From assembly GCF_001050235.1 (NCBI RefSeq), contig NZ_DF967972.1:3051901-3115900 (forward strand): 64,000 nucleotides of DNA, in the 5' to 3' direction. The notes under the pieces were generated by a model. That model did no database searches. It saw nothing but the letters and a program-made list of their open reading frames with translations, and was not told where the DNA came from. A program made the position numbers and the translations under genes. The DNA comes from Longilinea arvoryzae (GTDB lineage Bacteria > Chloroflexota > Anaerolineae > Anaerolineales > Anaerolineaceae). Position 1 is the stretch's first letter; each line of letters opens with the position of its first letter. This document shows positions 53,673 to 63,751 of this stretch, piece by piece.

Positions 53673-55691
53673 TTACTCTCCTACCATTCCCAACAAACCG
53701 TACGCCTGCCGGACGATTTCGTCCACCGTCAGGCCGAATTTCTCATAGATGGTTCGGGCGGGTGCCGAAGCCCCAAAATGATTGATTGCCATGATCTTGC
53801 CCTTCGGTCCAACCCAACGCTCCCAACCCATGCTCACCCCGGCTTCCACCGCAATACGCAAATCGGTCAATGGCGGAAGCACCTGGTCGCGGTAGCTCTG
53901 GGGTTGGTCTTCGAATAATTCCCAGCTCGGCATGGAAACAACGCGCACGCTGCGGCCACGGGTCGCCAGTTGGTACCCGGCTTCGAGCACCAGCGCCACC
54001 TCGGAGCCGGTTGCCATCAGGATGATCTCCGGCAGGCTGCCGCCCAAATCGGTCAGAACATAGGCGCCCCGAGGCAATTCGTTGGCCGGTGCAACCTGGC
54101 TGCGGTCGAAGGTCGGCACGGCCTGGCGGCTGAGCGCCAGCAGGGTCGGCCCGTTGCGCCGGCTGATCGCCACCTTCCAGGCTTCACTGACCTCGTTGGC
54201 GTCCGCCGGGCGCAATACCACCAGATTGGGGATGGCGCGTAATGCCGCCAGGTGTTCGATCGGCTGGTGGGTAGGCCCATCCTCGCCCAATCCGATGCTG
54301 TCGTGAGTCATCACCCAGATGCTCTGTAAATGCGATATCGCCGAAATTCGAATGGCCGGCCGCGCGTAATCCGTGAAGACCAGGAAGGTCGCGCCGTAAG
54401 GGATCAGGCCGCCGTGATACGCCATACCGTTTACAATCGCGGCCATGGCATGCTCGCGCACGCCGAAATGAAAATTCCGGCCCTCGGGCGTTGCGGATTG
54501 GAAATCAGGCTGGCCCGCAATCCAGGTGTTGTTGGACGGCGCGAGGTCCGCGGAACCGCCCACCAGTTCGGGGATTTTTGCGGCCAGCGCGTTGATCACT
54601 TTTCCGGAAGCCGCCCGGGTGGCCATACCCTTCGCGTCCGCCGGGAAGGCAGGCAGGGCATCTTCCCATCCCTTGGGCAGCTCGCCCTTCAACCGGCGGT
54701 CCAATTCGGCGGCCAGGTCGGGATTCTGAGAAGCATAGTCTTTGAATTCGGTGTTCCAGGCATTTTCCAGTTCGGCGCCGGTTGTTTCAGCCTGCCGGTA
54801 GAAGTGAAGCACCTCATCCGGAATGTAGAAGCGCGGTTCGAGCGGCCAGCCCAGCTTCTTCTTGGCGCCGTTCAATTCTTCATCGCCTGGCGGCTCGCCG
54901 TGTGCCTTCGAGGTATCCTGGCGGGTCGGAAGGCCGAAGCCGATGTGCGTGCGGCAGATGATGAGGGAAGGCCGTGGATCCGCTTTGGCAGCCCGGATGG
55001 CGGCGTCGATGGCTTCGACGTCATTTCCATCCGCCACGTGCTGCACGTGCCAGCCGTAAGCCTCGAACCGTTTGCCGCGATCCTCGGTAAAAGCCAGGTC
55101 AGTGGAGCCGTCGATCGTGATGCGGTTGTCGTCGTACATGTAGATCAACTTGCCCAGTTTCAAATGCCCGGCCAGCGAGGCGGCTTCGGAAGCGACTCCT
55201 TCCATCAAATCACCATCCGTCACCAACGCGTAAGTGTAATGGTCGATGAGCTTGTGATCCGGCCGGTTGAATTCGGCAGCCAGGTGAGCTTCGGCGATGG
55301 CCATGCCAACGCCGTTCGCAAAACCCTGTCCCAGGGGTCCGGTGGTCGTTTCGACGCCAGGGGTCAGCCCATATTCAGGGTGGCCGGGCGTGCGGCTGCC
55401 CCACTGCCGAAAATTCTGCAATTCTTCCAAAGAAAGATCATAGCCGGTCAAATGCAGCAGCGAATATAAAAGCATGGAGCCATGACCGCCGGACAAAACA
55501 AACCGATCGCGATTGGCCCATTTCGGGTTCTTCGGATTGTGACGCAGGTGACGCGTCCAGATGGTGTAGGCAATAGCCGCGGTGCCCATGGGCAGGCCGG
55601 GGTGTCCGGAATTCGCCTTTTGAACACCATCCGCTGAGAGAAAACGAATGGTGTTGATGGCTAAATTTTGTAAATCCTGTGCTTCGGTCAT
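53673..55691 (-). CDS. tkt: Transketolase
   Basis: A 672-residue thiamine-diphosphate enzyme. Visible: N-terminal [12 protein letters not shown], the thiamine pyrophosphate site [16 protein letters not shown]...NRITID, the H-rich active-site segments and [19 protein letters not shown]. It moves two-carbon units in the non-oxidative pentose phosphate pathway. A GAGG ribosome site precedes the ATG. First gene of the three-gene unit. Confidence 0.97.
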   Translation of the reverse strand: MTEAQDLQNLAINTIRFLSADGVQKANSGHPGLPMGTAAIAYTIWTRHLRHNPKNPKWANRDRFVLSGGHGSMLLYSLLHLTGYDLSLEELQNFRQWGSRTPGHPEYGLTPGVETTTGPLGQGFANGVGMAIAEAHLAAEFNRPDHKLIDHYTYALVTDGDLMEGVASEAASLAGHLKLGKLIYMYDDNRITIDGSTDLAFTEDRGKRFEAYGWHVQHVADGNDVEAIDAAIRAAKADPRPSLIICRTHIGFGLPTRQDTSKAHGEPPGDEELNGAKKKLGWPLEPRFYIPDEVLHFYRQAETTGAELENAWNTEFKDYASQNPDLAAELDRRLKGELPKGWEDALPAFPADAKGMATRAASGKVINALAAKIPELVGGSADLAPSNNTWIAGQPDFQSATPEGRNFHFGVREHAMAAIVNGMAYHGGLIPYGATFLVFTDYARPAIRISAISHLQSIWVMTHDSIGLGEDGPTHQPIEHLAALRAIPNLVVLRPADANEVSEAWKVAISRRNGPTLLALSRQAVPTFDRSQVAPANELPRGAYVLTDLGGSLPEIILMATGSEVALVLEAGYQLATRGRSVRVVSMPSWELFEDQPQSYRDQVLPPLTDLRIAVEAGVSMGWERWVGPKGKIMAINHFGASAPARTIYEKFGLTVDEIVRQAYGLLGMVGE

Positions 55692-55826
55692 GAAAACCTC
55701 TTCAATAATTCATCAATTTTCAGGAGAAGAAGGGTTTCAATACCCGACCGTCTCCTTTAAGGGGCAAATCGTTCGGAATTTCGTTTATTCTACCATTAAC
55801 TCATCTTTGATTTGGGTTTAGGGTGA

Positions 55827-55859
55827 GAAACGCGGCAACCTGATGGCTGCCGCGTTTCT
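55827..55859. terminator. Stem-loop between copA and tkt units
   Basis: GAAACGCGGCA pairs with TGCCGCGTTTC around an 11-base loop. It lies downstream of copA on the minus strand. No strong T-run follows on that strand, so termination strength is uncertain. The rest of the 185-bp gap shows only the tkt leader. Confidence 0.55.
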
Positions 55860-55876
55860 TAAATTGACCGGATCCA

Positions 55877-58321
55877 TCAATCGATCGCCTTGCGTTTCAG
55901 GCGCAGGCTGTTGGAGACCACGAAAATGCTGCTGAAAGCCATGGCTGCGGCCGCAAGCATGGGGTTCAGAAAGCCCAACGCGGCTGCCGGGATCAGAATG
56001 ACGTTGTAGAAGAATGCCCAGAACAGGTTCTGCCGGATGACTTTCAGGGTAAGGTGCGAAAGCTTCACCGCGCGCACCACCCCGCGCAGGTCGCCGCTGA
56101 TCAATGTAACGGGCGCGGCGGCCATGGCCACATCCGTGCCGGTGCCAATGGCGATGCCCACGTCCGCCTGCGCCAGCGCGGGCGCGTCGTTGATGCCGTC
56201 GCCGACCATGGCAACCACCGCTCCGGCGCCCTGCAGCTTCTTGACTTCGGCCGACTTGCCATCCGGCAGCACCTCGGCCAGCACTTCATCGACCTTCACC
56301 TGCCGACCGATGGCCTGAGCCGTTTTTTGGTTGTCACCAGTGATCATGGCAACCTTCAAACCCAGGTCATGCAAATCCTGAATTGCTGAAATCGAACCTT
56401 CTTTAATAGTGTCTGCAACGGCGACGATGCCCTGTACCTGGCCGTCCATAGCCACCAGCATGGCCGTCTTGGCTTCGGCTTGCAGGCGTTCGATTTCCGA
56501 TTCCAACCCGTTGAGGGTGATCGAATTCGACTGCATGTAGCGCAGGCTGCCCACCGCTACCCGGCACCCGTCCACCTCAGCCGCGACGCCATTCCCGGCT
56601 TCGGCCTGGAACCCGGCCGGTTGACTCAACGCCAGGCCGCGATTGCCCGCCTCCGCGGTAATTGCTTCGCCCAACGGGTGTTCGCTGGCCTGTTCCACGC
56701 TGGCTGCCAGGCGCAGCAACTCGCCTTCCGGATTTGAAAATTGTCCTTTCCACGCATTCGCCGTTACGATGTCCGTCACGGCGGGTTGGCCGCGGGTGAT
56801 CGTGCCGGTCTTGTCCAGCACGACGGTGGAAATCTTGCCGGCCCGTTCCAATGCCTCGCTGGAACGGAAGAGGATGCCCATCTCAGCCGCCTTGCCGGTG
56901 CCGACCATGACCGCCGTCGGCGTCGCCAATCCCATGGCGCACGGGCAGGCAATGACCAGCACCGCCACCATGTGGATGAGCGCCCGGGTGAAGGCGTTGA
57001 CGTCCGAACCTGCGGCGGGGGCAGGCACCAGGAACATCCAGACGGTAAACGTAATCAAAGCAATGCCGATCACAGCCGGCACGAAGAAAGCCGAAACCTG
57101 ATCGGCCAGCTTTTGAATCGGGGCTTTGCTGCCCTGGGCTTCTTCGACCAACCGGATGATCTGCGCCAGAGCAGTCTCACGCCCCACCCGGGTGGCCTCA
57201 AAACGCAGCGAGCCCAGTTTGTTGAGCGTCGCGCCGATCACCTTCTCACCCTGGAACTTCTCCACCGGCAGCGATTCACCGGTCAGCATCGACTCGTCCA
57301 CACTCGAACGGCCTTCGATGACCACGCCGTCCACCGGGATCTTCTCGCCCGGGCGCACCGTGACGACATCGCCGACCAGAACATCCTCGACCGGCACTTC
57401 CAATTCGGCGCCATTTCGGATGATGCGCGCCGTTCTGGCCCGCAGCCCCATCAATTTCTTGATGGCTTCACTGGTGCGGCCCTTGGCGCGCGCTTCCAGG
57501 AACTTCCCGACCCGGATCAGGGTGATGATCACGGCTGCGGTTTCGAAATAGACATGCCCCGGGATCAACCCCAGCATTACCGGGATGGAGTACAGGTAAG
57601 CGGTCGAAGAACCCAGCGCGATCAGCACGTCCATATTGGCCGAACCGTTGCGCAGGGATTTATACCCGTTCACGTAATATTGGCGGCCGACATAGAACTG
57701 GACCGGGGTAGCCAGGACGAACATCACCCAGTTCAGCCAGGCAGCGTGCGCCCATTCCATCGGGAGCAGGCCAAAATCGCGCGCCATGGCGAGCAAAAAA
57801 AGCGGGATGGTGAATATCAAACCGATGATCAGCAGCCGGCGCTGTTCCTGGATCTCGGCTTCGCGCGCCTTCGCTTCGGCATCCTCACCTTCGCCACCGG
57901 TTTCCACGGCGCGAAAACCATTGGCCGCCACAACCTTGCGCAGGTCGGACTGGCTGACCAGGGTGGGAATATAATTTACGCGCGCTTTTTCGGTTGTGAA
58001 ATTGACCGAAGCTTCACGCACGCCATCGAGTTTCGCGAGGGCTTTTTCCAGGCGTTTTGCGTCCTGGTCGTCGCTCATGCCGCGAATCAGCAGATCTGCT
58101 TCGCCCATCGCGACCCCATAACCCGCCCGCTCCACGCGTCCGATCAGGTCGGACAATCCAGTCAACGTCGGGTCGAACTCAACCGTAGCCCGTTCCGAAG
58201 AAAGGTTCACCACGGCCATCTCGACGCCGTTCACTTTTTTTAGGTTGCGTTCGATCGTCGCCACGCAATTGGCGCAGGTCATGCCGGTGATGGGTAATAC
58301 CACCTGTTTCGAATCGCTCAT
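55877..58321 (-). CDS. copA: Copper-exporting P-type ATPase CopA
   Basis: An 814-residue P1B ATPase: first HMA domain with GMTCANC, second HMA-like domain (about 78-145) in which the metal site reads GMSDDQDAK and has no cysteine, then about eight helices, the transport motif CPC ([14 protein letters not shown]), the phosphorylation site DKTGTITRG and the [10 protein letters not shown] hinge. It exports Cu(I). It lies downstream of copZ and csoR in one unit. Confidence 0.97.
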   Translation of the reverse strand: MSDSKQVVLPITGMTCANCVATIERNLKKVNGVEMAVVNLSSERATVEFDPTLTGLSDLIGRVERAGYGVAMGEADLLIRGMSDDQDAKRLEKALAKLDGVREASVNFTTEKARVNYIPTLVSQSDLRKVVAANGFRAVETGGEGEDAEAKAREAEIQEQRRLLIIGLIFTIPLFLLAMARDFGLLPMEWAHAAWLNWVMFVLATPVQFYVGRQYYVNGYKSLRNGSANMDVLIALGSSTAYLYSIPVMLGLIPGHVYFETAAVIITLIRVGKFLEARAKGRTSEAIKKLMGLRARTARIIRNGAELEVPVEDVLVGDVVTVRPGEKIPVDGVVIEGRSSVDESMLTGESLPVEKFQGEKVIGATLNKLGSLRFEATRVGRETALAQIIRLVEEAQGSKAPIQKLADQVSAFFVPAVIGIALITFTVWMFLVPAPAAGSDVNAFTRALIHMVAVLVIACPCAMGLATPTAVMVGTGKAAEMGILFRSSEALERAGKISTVVLDKTGTITRGQPAVTDIVTANAWKGQFSNPEGELLRLAASVEQASEHPLGEAITAEAGNRGLALSQPAGFQAEAGNGVAAEVDGCRVAVGSLRYMQSNSITLNGLESEIERLQAEAKTAMLVAMDGQVQGIVAVADTIKEGSISAIQDLHDLGLKVAMITGDNQKTAQAIGRQVKVDEVLAEVLPDGKSAEVKKLQGAGAVVAMVGDGINDAPALAQADVGIAIGTGTDVAMAAAPVTLISGDLRGVVRAVKLSHLTLKVIRQNLFWAFFYNVILIPAAALGFLNPMLAAAAMAFSSIFVVSNSLRLKRKAID

Positions 58322-58350
58322 ATCTTTACACCTCTACCGTTAATCCGCAC

Positions 58351-58389
58351 AACGAGCCGGTGCGATCCGCAGGGAGGAACCGGCTCGTT
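58351..58389. promoter_or_regulatory. Perfect 11-bp inverted repeat between copZ and copA
   Basis: AACGAGCCGGT (58351-58361) and ACCGGCTCGTT (58379-58389) enclose a 17-base spacer. No T-run follows on the minus strand; it may lower or stabilise copA mRNA relative to copZ. Confidence 0.6.
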
Positions 58390-58422
58390 TCGGATAGCGG
58401 ACTACCTTTTTTGTGTTTTTTT

Positions 58423-58629
58423 TCAGGCCGCGACCGGGTAATTGATCTCGGCCAGCAATTCCTTGATCTTTTCTTCCGTGGCCGGAATATCGAACTCGAC
58501 GGTCACATTCTTGTTGTCCAGGGTTGCCTCCACCCGGCTCACACCGGGCAGTTCGCTCAATTCACTCTGGATCGTGTGGACACAATGTCCGCAAGAGATC
58601 GCGGGGACGTGGTAGGTAATGGTTGTCAT
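58423..58629 (-). CDS. copZ: Copper chaperone CopZ
   Basis: A 68-residue single HMA domain with the Cu(I)-binding motif ISCGHC. It carries copper to CopA and to CsoR. Located between csoR and copA on the same strand. Confidence 0.94.
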   Translation of the reverse strand: MTTITYHVPAISCGHCVHTIQSELSELPGVSRVEATLDNKNVTVEFDIPATEEKIKELLAEINYPVAA

Positions 58630-58658
58630 GGGTTACTCCTAATCGAGATAATCAAGAA

Positions 58659-58928
58659 TCAGACTTTGTTGCCTGCGTCGAAAATATCGGCGATTTCCTT
58701 CAGCACGCGTTCGCGCTCATTCGGATCTTCGCCTCGAATGGCAGTGATGACACAGCTGTTCAGGTGGTTATCGAGGACCATCGTCGAGACCTTATTCAGC
58801 GCGGCTTGCACTGCCTGGATCTGCCGGATCACATCGATACAATAAGCGCCTTCTTCCATCATGCGTTGGATACCGCGCAGATGGCCTTCGGCCGTTTTCA
58901 AACGCACAATTGCTTCAGAATTCGCCAT
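58659..58928 (-). CDS. csoR: Copper-sensing repressor CsoR
   Basis: An 89-residue all-helical repressor. The copper ligands of the family are present as Cys30, His55 and Cys59 (AYCIDV and DNHLNSC). On Cu(I) binding it leaves DNA and lets copZ-copA be expressed. First gene of the unit, with a promoter and an operator-like palindrome directly upstream. Confidence 0.95.
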   Translation of the reverse strand: MANSEAIVRLKTAEGHLRGIQRMMEEGAYCIDVIRQIQAVQAALNKVSTMVLDNHLNSCVITAIRGEDPNERERVLKEIADIFDAGNKV

Positions 58929-58942
58929 ATCTTCTCTCTCTT

Positions 58943-58968
58943 ATACCCCCTCCCCGGTGGGGGAGGGA
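58943..58968. promoter_or_regulatory. GC-rich palindrome, probable CsoR operator
   Basis: CCCTCCCC (58948-58955) and GGGGAGGG (58960-58967) form a palindrome flanked by ATAC, similar to the C-rich/G-rich operators of CsoR. It lies just after the expected transcription start of csoR. It also resembles other CT-rich palindromes of this window (17942-17975), so a repeat element is an alternative. Confidence 0.55.
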
Positions 58969-58978
58969 ATTCCACTTA

Positions 58979-59007
58979 ATAATATCAATTAACCTCCAAT
59001 TTGTCAA
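58979..59007 (-). promoter_or_regulatory. Promoter of csoR-copZ-copA
   Basis: On the minus strand TTGACA (59007-59002) and TATTAT (58984-58979) are separated by exactly 17 bp. Confidence 0.75.
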
Positions 59008-59065
59008 TATATTGAGTATAATTTTTCCGCTTGACACAGTTCTCCCATCTCAATAGGATTGATCT

Positions 59066-59623
59066 ATGCAGATCGCACGCAAACGCCATCCCTGGATTTC
59101 CGGATTCGTTCTGGTGCTCGCCGCAGCCTGGATCGCGGGCACCGCCCTGTTGACGGATCCGGCTGCCCAGGGCAAAACACTCGCCCCTCAGGCGGGTTTC
59201 CCGGCGCCAGCCTTTACCTTGAACACGTTATCCGGCGATCCGATTGGCCTGGAAGATTTTACCGGAAAAGTGGTTGTGCTGAATTTCTGGGCATCCTGGT
59301 GTCCTCCCTGCAAAGCGGAAATGCCAGCCTTCGAAGCCTTACAGCAGGCATATCAGGGCCAGGACGTCGTCATCCTGGCTGTGAACACGACTTATCAGGA
59401 CGATTTACCGACCGCCACTCAATTCGTGGCAGACCGCGGATTGACTTTTCCGATACTGATCGACGCTGATGGTCAGGTATCCAAAGCCTACCAGGTTCTC
59501 GCGATGCCGAGCTCTTTTTTTATCGATCGCAAAGGCGTCATCCAGCAGGTCATCATCGGAGGACCGATGTCTGAAGCCCTGGTTCAAACCCAGGTTCAAC
59601 GTCTGCTGGCGGAGGAACCCTGA
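59066..59623 (+). CDS. TlpA/ResA-like membrane-anchored thioredoxin
   Basis: A 185-residue protein with an N-terminal membrane anchor (about 10-30) and an extracytoplasmic thioredoxin domain with active site WCPPC. Such proteins reduce disulfides, often in cytochrome c or copper-protein maturation. It diverges from csoR and overlaps the following Lgt-like gene by one base. TTGACA at 59031 and an AGGAT just before the ATG are visible. Confidence 0.92.
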   Translation: MQIARKRHPWISGFVLVLAAAWIAGTALLTDPAAQGKTLAPQAGFPAPAFTLNTLSGDPIGLEDFTGKVVVLNFWASWCPPCKAEMPAFEALQQAYQGQDVVILAVNTTYQDDLPTATQFVADRGLTFPILIDADGQVSKAYQVLAMPSSFFIDRKGVIQQVIIGGPMSEALVQTQVQRLLAEEP

Positions 59624-60381
59624 TGCTCCCGATCCTGCAAATCGGTCGGCTGGCCATCCCCACCCCTGGCCAGATCCTTTTACTTGGATTGTGGTTTGGG
59701 TTGACCTTGAGTGAAAAGTTGGCTCGCCTTGAACAGAAGATCGCCCCCGATCGAATCGATACGCTCGCGATCATCGCCTTGGCCGCCGGCGTTCTGGGCG
59801 CGCGATTCTTTTACGCTGCCCGGTCCCCGGCCGTTTTCCTCCAGCACCCGCTCAACCTGGTGAGCCTGAATACGGCCATGCTGGACGTAACCGGTGGCCT
59901 GATTTGCGCCGGTCTGGCCGCCCTGATCTATATCCAGCGTATTAAAATGAAGTTCTGGGAGACGCTGGATGCGCTGACCCCATTCTTCTGCGTGATGGCC
60001 ATCGCCATCGGACTGGCGCATTTTGCCTCCGGTGAAGCCTTTGGAAGCCCGGCCCGGCTGCCCTGGAGCATCCATTTATGGGGCGCGTACCGGCATCCGA
60101 CTCAACTATACGAAACCGTGCTGGCATTAGGGGTCGCCTTCAGCGTCTGGCCGCGCCAACGCAAAGATCGAATTTCCGGGCTGCGGTTTCTACTCTTTGT
60201 CGCATTGAGCGAGATCGCCCGCATCATCGTGGAGAGCTTCCGCGGCGACAGTTCTTATCTATTTGGAACGCTGCGCTCGGCGCAGGTTTTCGCCTGGCTG
60301 GTACTGGCGGTAAGCCTGGCCGTCATCGGCTCCAGGCTGAAATTGTCCCCAGTTGAAGGGCCATCGGGAGGAACACAATGA
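59623..60381 (+). CDS. Lgt-like membrane protein (prolipoprotein diacylglyceryl transferase family, divergent)
   Basis: A 252-residue protein with about seven helices. RHPTQLYE and FRGD...GTLRSAQ are those of Lgt, but the core block reads GLAHFASGEAFGSP where true Lgt has GR-x2-NF-x-N-x-E-x2-G, so the usual Arg and Asn are missing. It may be a catalytically altered paralogue serving the TlpA protein encoded directly upstream; this is inference. It overlaps the next gene by 4 bases. Confidence 0.8.
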   Translation: MLPILQIGRLAIPTPGQILLLGLWFGLTLSEKLARLEQKIAPDRIDTLAIIALAAGVLGARFFYAARSPAVFLQHPLNLVSLNTAMLDVTGGLICAGLAALIYIQRIKMKFWETLDALTPFFCVMAIAIGLAHFASGEAFGSPARLPWSIHLWGAYRHPTQLYETVLALGVAFSVWPRQRKDRISGLRFLLFVALSEIARIIVESFRGDSSYLFGTLRSAQVFAWLVLAVSLAVIGSRLKLSPVEGPSGGTQ

Positions 60382-61103
60382 CGCTCGCCGGAAAGACTGT
60401 TCTGGTGACCGGAGGGGCCAGGCGCATCGGCCGCGCAATCGCGATGGCGGTGGCCGAAGCCGGCGCAGACGTGATTTTGCATCACCATGCCTCCGTCCAG
60501 GAAGCGGCGGAAACGGCCGAAGACATCCTCAATTTGGGCCGAAAAGCCTGGGTGGTGCAGGCCGATCTGGAGGATCCTTCCCAGGTGACCGCCATGATCG
60601 ACCGGGCATCCAAGTTCGCTTCCATCGATGCGCTGGTCAACAACGCCGCCATTTTTGGCTCACAAGACGTGCTTTCGACCACGCTCGAAAACTGGCACCA
60701 GCATTTGGCCGTCAACCTGACCGCCCCTTTCCTGCTTAGCCAGGAGTTCGCGCGTCGGTATTCCGCTGCACCAGAAGGACGGATCCTCAACATCCTGGAC
60801 TGGCGCGCAGTGCGCCCGGGCGCGGATCACTTTGCATACACGATCAGCAAGGCTGCCCTGGCAGCCATGACCCAATCCCTGGCCGTGGCGCTTGCGCCGC
60901 GCATCCTGGTGAACGGTCTGGCTCTGGGCGCCATCCTTCCGCCGGCCGAAGGACCAAATCCTGATAAAATTCTTCAATCCGTGCCGGCTGCGCGCTGGGC
61001 AGACCTGCGCGAAGTCGCCGAAAGCGTGGTCTTCCTGTTATCCGGTCCGGCGTATATGACCGGCGAAATCCTTCACCTGGACGGCGGCCGGCATCTGGTG
61101 TGA
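60378..61103 (+). CDS. PTR1/FolM-type pteridine reductase (SDR family)
   Basis: A 241-residue short-chain dehydrogenase. The N-terminal TGGARRIGR and HHHAS segments resemble the pteridine reductase pattern, and the catalytic set is Asp-x12-Tyr-x3-Lys (D in ILDW, then YTISK), as in PTR1, in place of the usual Ser-Tyr-Lys. It would reduce dihydrofolate or dihydropterin with NADPH. Position before folB and folK supports this; no classical dihydrofolate reductase is in the window. Confidence 0.84.
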   Translation: MTLAGKTVLVTGGARRIGRAIAMAVAEAGADVILHHHASVQEAAETAEDILNLGRKAWVVQADLEDPSQVTAMIDRASKFASIDALVNNAAIFGSQDVLSTTLENWHQHLAVNLTAPFLLSQEFARRYSAAPEGRILNILDWRAVRPGADHFAYTISKAALAAMTQSLAVALAPRILVNGLALGAILPPAEGPNPDKILQSVPAARWADLREVAESVVFLLSGPAYMTGEILHLDGGRHLV

Positions 61104-61125
61104 TTTCTCGATACAAGAGGTTTTC

Positions 61126-61479
61126 ATGGATCAAACATTCGTCAAAGATTTACTCGTGCGTGGCGTCATTGGCATCTCGGATCGCGAACGCCAGCAACCT
61201 CAGGACATCCTGATTAACCTGGTATTCTTCACCGACATCAGCCAGGCAGCGATCAGTGACGATATTCAAGACTGCGCAAATTACCGGGATATCTCCAAGC
61301 GGGTATTTGCCCTGGCTGAAACAGCCAACACCTACACGGTGGAAGCCCTGTGCGCCAGAATTGCAGCGCTGTGCCTGGCCGAACCGAATGTGAAGGGCGT
61401 TCGTGTGCGGGTTGAAAAACCCGGCGCGGTGCGCTTCTCGCGTTCGGTGGGCTGCGAAATCGAACGTTTCAACCCCTGA
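61126..61479 (+). CDS. folB: Dihydroneopterin aldolase
   Basis: A 117-residue FolB: DLLVRGVIGISDRERQQPQDI at the N terminus and the catalytic region VRVEKPGAVRFS. It cleaves dihydroneopterin in folate synthesis. It lies 22 bp after the pteridine reductase and 8 bp before folK. Confidence 0.94.
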   Translation: MDQTFVKDLLVRGVIGISDRERQQPQDILINLVFFTDISQAAISDDIQDCANYRDISKRVFALAETANTYTVEALCARIAALCLAEPNVKGVRVRVEKPGAVRFSRSVGCEIERFNP

Positions 61480-61487
61480 GCAATCCT

Positions 61488-61961
61488 ATGCACCAGGCCA
61501 TTCTGCTGCTTGGTTCCAATATCTTCCCTGCGGAGAATATTCCCACTGCCATTGCCCTCCTACAGGAATATTGCCATGTATTATCCCTTTCGATCCTCTG
61601 GGAAACGCTGGCCGTCGGCAATCCAGGACCCAATTTCCTGAATATCGCCGTTCTGGTCGAAACGGAACGGGAGAGCGAGGCGTTCAAATGGCAGATCATA
61701 CGCCCCATCGAGGACAAGATGGGACGGGTTCGCACCAGCAATAAGAACGCCCCCCGGACGATCGATATCGATATCATCATCTGGGACGGCCAGGTGACGG
61801 ATTCGCACGTGTGGACGTGGGCGCACATTGCCTTGCCCGTATCCGCGCTGGCGCCGCAACTGGTCGATCCCGCGACCGGGAAAAGTCTACAAGATATCGC
61901 CCGGGAATTACGCGAAGAGTCACGGGCCGTACCACACCCCGAATTCTTCGGTTTTCAGTAA
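61488..61961 (+). CDS. folK: 2-amino-4-hydroxy-6-hydroxymethyldihydropteridine diphosphokinase
   Basis: A 157-residue FolK with LLLGSNIFPAENI, the substrate region NPGPNFLNIAVLVET and the catalytic R-x-DIDIDII pattern (PRTIDIDIIIWDG). It is more divergent than typical FolK. Last gene of the pteridine unit, facing folE. Confidence 0.9.
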   Translation: MHQAILLLGSNIFPAENIPTAIALLQEYCHVLSLSILWETLAVGNPGPNFLNIAVLVETERESEAFKWQIIRPIEDKMGRVRTSNKNAPRTIDIDIIIWDGQVTDSHVWTWAHIALPVSALAPQLVDPATGKSLQDIARELREESRAVPHPEFFGFQ

Positions 61962-61973
61962 CCCCATCCAAAA

Positions 61974-62013
61974 CATAAAAAACGGCGGCCGGACAATCTT
62001 GCCGGCCGCCGTT
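61974..62013 (-). terminator. Terminator of folE
   Basis: AACGGCGGCCGG (61981-61992) and CCGGCCGCCGTT (62002-62013) form a perfect 12-bp stem; on the minus strand it is followed by TTTT and a T-rich tail, on the plus strand by no T-run. Confidence 0.85.
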
Positions 62014-62034
62014 CACGTTTCACGAAATTCTGCT

Positions 62035-62670
62035 TTAGAAATGCAGGGGCTGTGCCCCGCGGGAGATGTTATCCAGGAACTCCATCCGCAATGCCAGGTC
62101 AGTACGGAAGGCGCCCAGCATCGTGGACGTTGTCATGCGAGAATCATGTTTCTTGACGCCGCGTATCATGGAACACAAATGCAGCGCCTCGACTACCACC
62201 GCCACACCCTGTGGATGAAGCAATTCATTGATGAAATCACCGATCTGGCGCGTCATGCGTTCCTGAACCTGTAATCGTCTGGCGAACATATCCACGACGC
62301 GTGGAATTTTCGATAGGCCGATCACCCGCCCCTTCGGAATATAAGCGACATGCGCCCGGCCGATGAAGGGCAGCATGTGATGCTCGCACAGGCTGTAGAA
62401 TTCGATGTCCCGGACGACGACCATCTCGTCATACTCGACATCGAAGAGGGCATCGTTGACCATGACGATCGGATCCGTGCGATAACCGGCCAGCAGCTCT
62501 TCATACATGCGCGCCACGCGGTCCGGCGTCTTTACCAGACCTTCTCGTTTGGGATCTTCACCAAACGCTTCGAGCATGCTGCTGACCGCGTTTTGGATGG
62601 TATCGACATCGATCTCGCTATCCATAAACAATTCCGCAGCTTTGTAAACAGCACCATCATTGTCATCCAT
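62035..62670 (-). CDS. folE: GTP cyclohydrolase I
   Basis: A 211-residue FolE, first enzyme of pterin synthesis. Zinc ligands are visible in [10 protein letters not shown] and the later HLCSMIRG, and the substrate-binding block includes [15 protein letters not shown] and [11 protein letters not shown]. It faces the folB-folK unit. Confidence 0.96.
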   Translation of the reverse strand: MDDNDGAVYKAAELFMDSEIDVDTIQNAVSSMLEAFGEDPKREGLVKTPDRVARMYEELLAGYRTDPIVMVNDALFDVEYDEMVVVRDIEFYSLCEHHMLPFIGRAHVAYIPKGRVIGLSKIPRVVDMFARRLQVQERMTRQIGDFINELLHPQGVAVVVEALHLCSMIRGVKKHDSRMTTSTMLGAFRTDLALRMEFLDNISRGAQPLHF

Positions 62671-62734
62671 AAATTCACGACTCCTCAGAAGGATCCACCT
62701 TCATACCGTTCTTTCAAGAGCATTTTACACCGGG

Positions 62735-63751
62735 CTAACGGTTCCGTTTGAGCAGGTCGAGCGCCAATTCCTCCAACGCCTGACCAGCCGTGGGCTCGCT
62801 GACTGCTTCGTGTAAGGCTTCCAGCGCCTCGGTGGTCAGACGATCAGCCTGCGCCAGGGTAAATTCTTTGGCGCCCTCGTCGCGGAGTTCTTCAGCGAGT
62901 TGAGGAACCTCTTCTATTGTAATCGGTCCGGCCAACCATCGCTGCGCAAAAGCGTTATTTTTGACCAGCGCAAAAACAACCGGCAGGGTCTTCTTACCTG
63001 ATACCAGATCGCTTTCGATCGATTTTCCCAGCAGCGCCGCGTCGCCCCAGATTCCCAGGGCGTCATCCTGCGCCTGAAATGCCAATCCAAGCGAATAGCC
63101 GAACCGGTAAAATGCGTCCTGGCGGTCTTCGTCGGCTCCGCCAACCAGGCTGCCCAACTTCGCGCATCCGGCCAGCAACGCCGCGGTCTTCCCTCCGACC
63201 ATTGGCCAATAATCCTCGACGGGAATGCTGCGCTTCGTCTCGAAAGAGATATCCAGGAACTGGCCCCGGGTAAGGTCGAGACAGGTCGTCTGGAGAAGTT
63301 CTGCGGCGGCCAGTGTTTTTACGGCGGGTAACGATCTATCAAGATCGATCAACGCCAGGTGCGCCAGGGTCAGCATGGCATCTCCCGTGTTGATCGCCTG
63401 GGCTTCACCCCATTTTGCCCAGACCGTCTTGCGGCCATGCCGCAATTCACTTCGGTCTTCGATATCGTCATGGATCAGAGAAAAGTTATGGATCAATTCC
63501 ACTGCCGTCGCGGCCGGGATCGCGTTATGCCAATCCCCTCCGGCGGCCGCGCAGCACAGTAGCGTGATCTGCGGGCGAATGCGTTTACCCTGCGCCCTTG
63601 CGCCGCTCCCCTCGCCTTCCCAACCGAGATGATACGCCATCATGTAGCGTAGATCTGCATAACGGTCCTGCTGGAAGTGCTGCTCGAGCAAGCTGTGCAG
63701 CGCCGTTTCCACGGCAGGCAAGAATTGCGCTGAGAACTGCTTATAAGCCAT
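62735..63751 (-). CDS. Polyprenyl diphosphate synthase
   Basis: A 338-residue trans-isoprenyl synthase with the first aspartate-rich motif DDIED (LIHDDIEDRSELRHG) and a second QAQDDALGIWGD. The product chain length cannot be told with confidence; the region before the first motif (AAGGDWHNAIPAATAVELIHNFSL) fits short-chain farnesyl/geranylgeranyl types. The ATG at 63751 follows AAGAAGGCGG and overlaps the idi stop by 11 bases; the longer frame to 63847 is rejected. Confidence 0.93.
   Translation of the reverse strand: MAYKQFSAQFLPAVETALHSLLEQHFQQDRYADLRYMMAYHLGWEGEGSGARAQGKRIRPQITLLCCAAAGGDWHNAIPAATAVELIHNFSLIHDDIEDRSELRHGRKTVWAKWGEAQAINTGDAMLTLAHLALIDLDRSLPAVKTLAAAELLQTTCLDLTRGQFLDISFETKRSIPVEDYWPMVGGKTAALLAGCAKLGSLVGGADEDRQDAFYRFGYSLGLAFQAQDDALGIWGDAALLGKSIESDLVSGKKTLPVVFALVKNNAFAQRWLAGPITIEEVPQLAEELRDEGAKEFTLAQADRLTTEALEALHEAVSEPTAGQALEELALDLLKRNR

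Noticed and set aside
56741-58243. 500-codon plus-strand frame opposite copA
   Set aside because: His/Arg/Gln-rich antisense shadow of the P-type ATPase.
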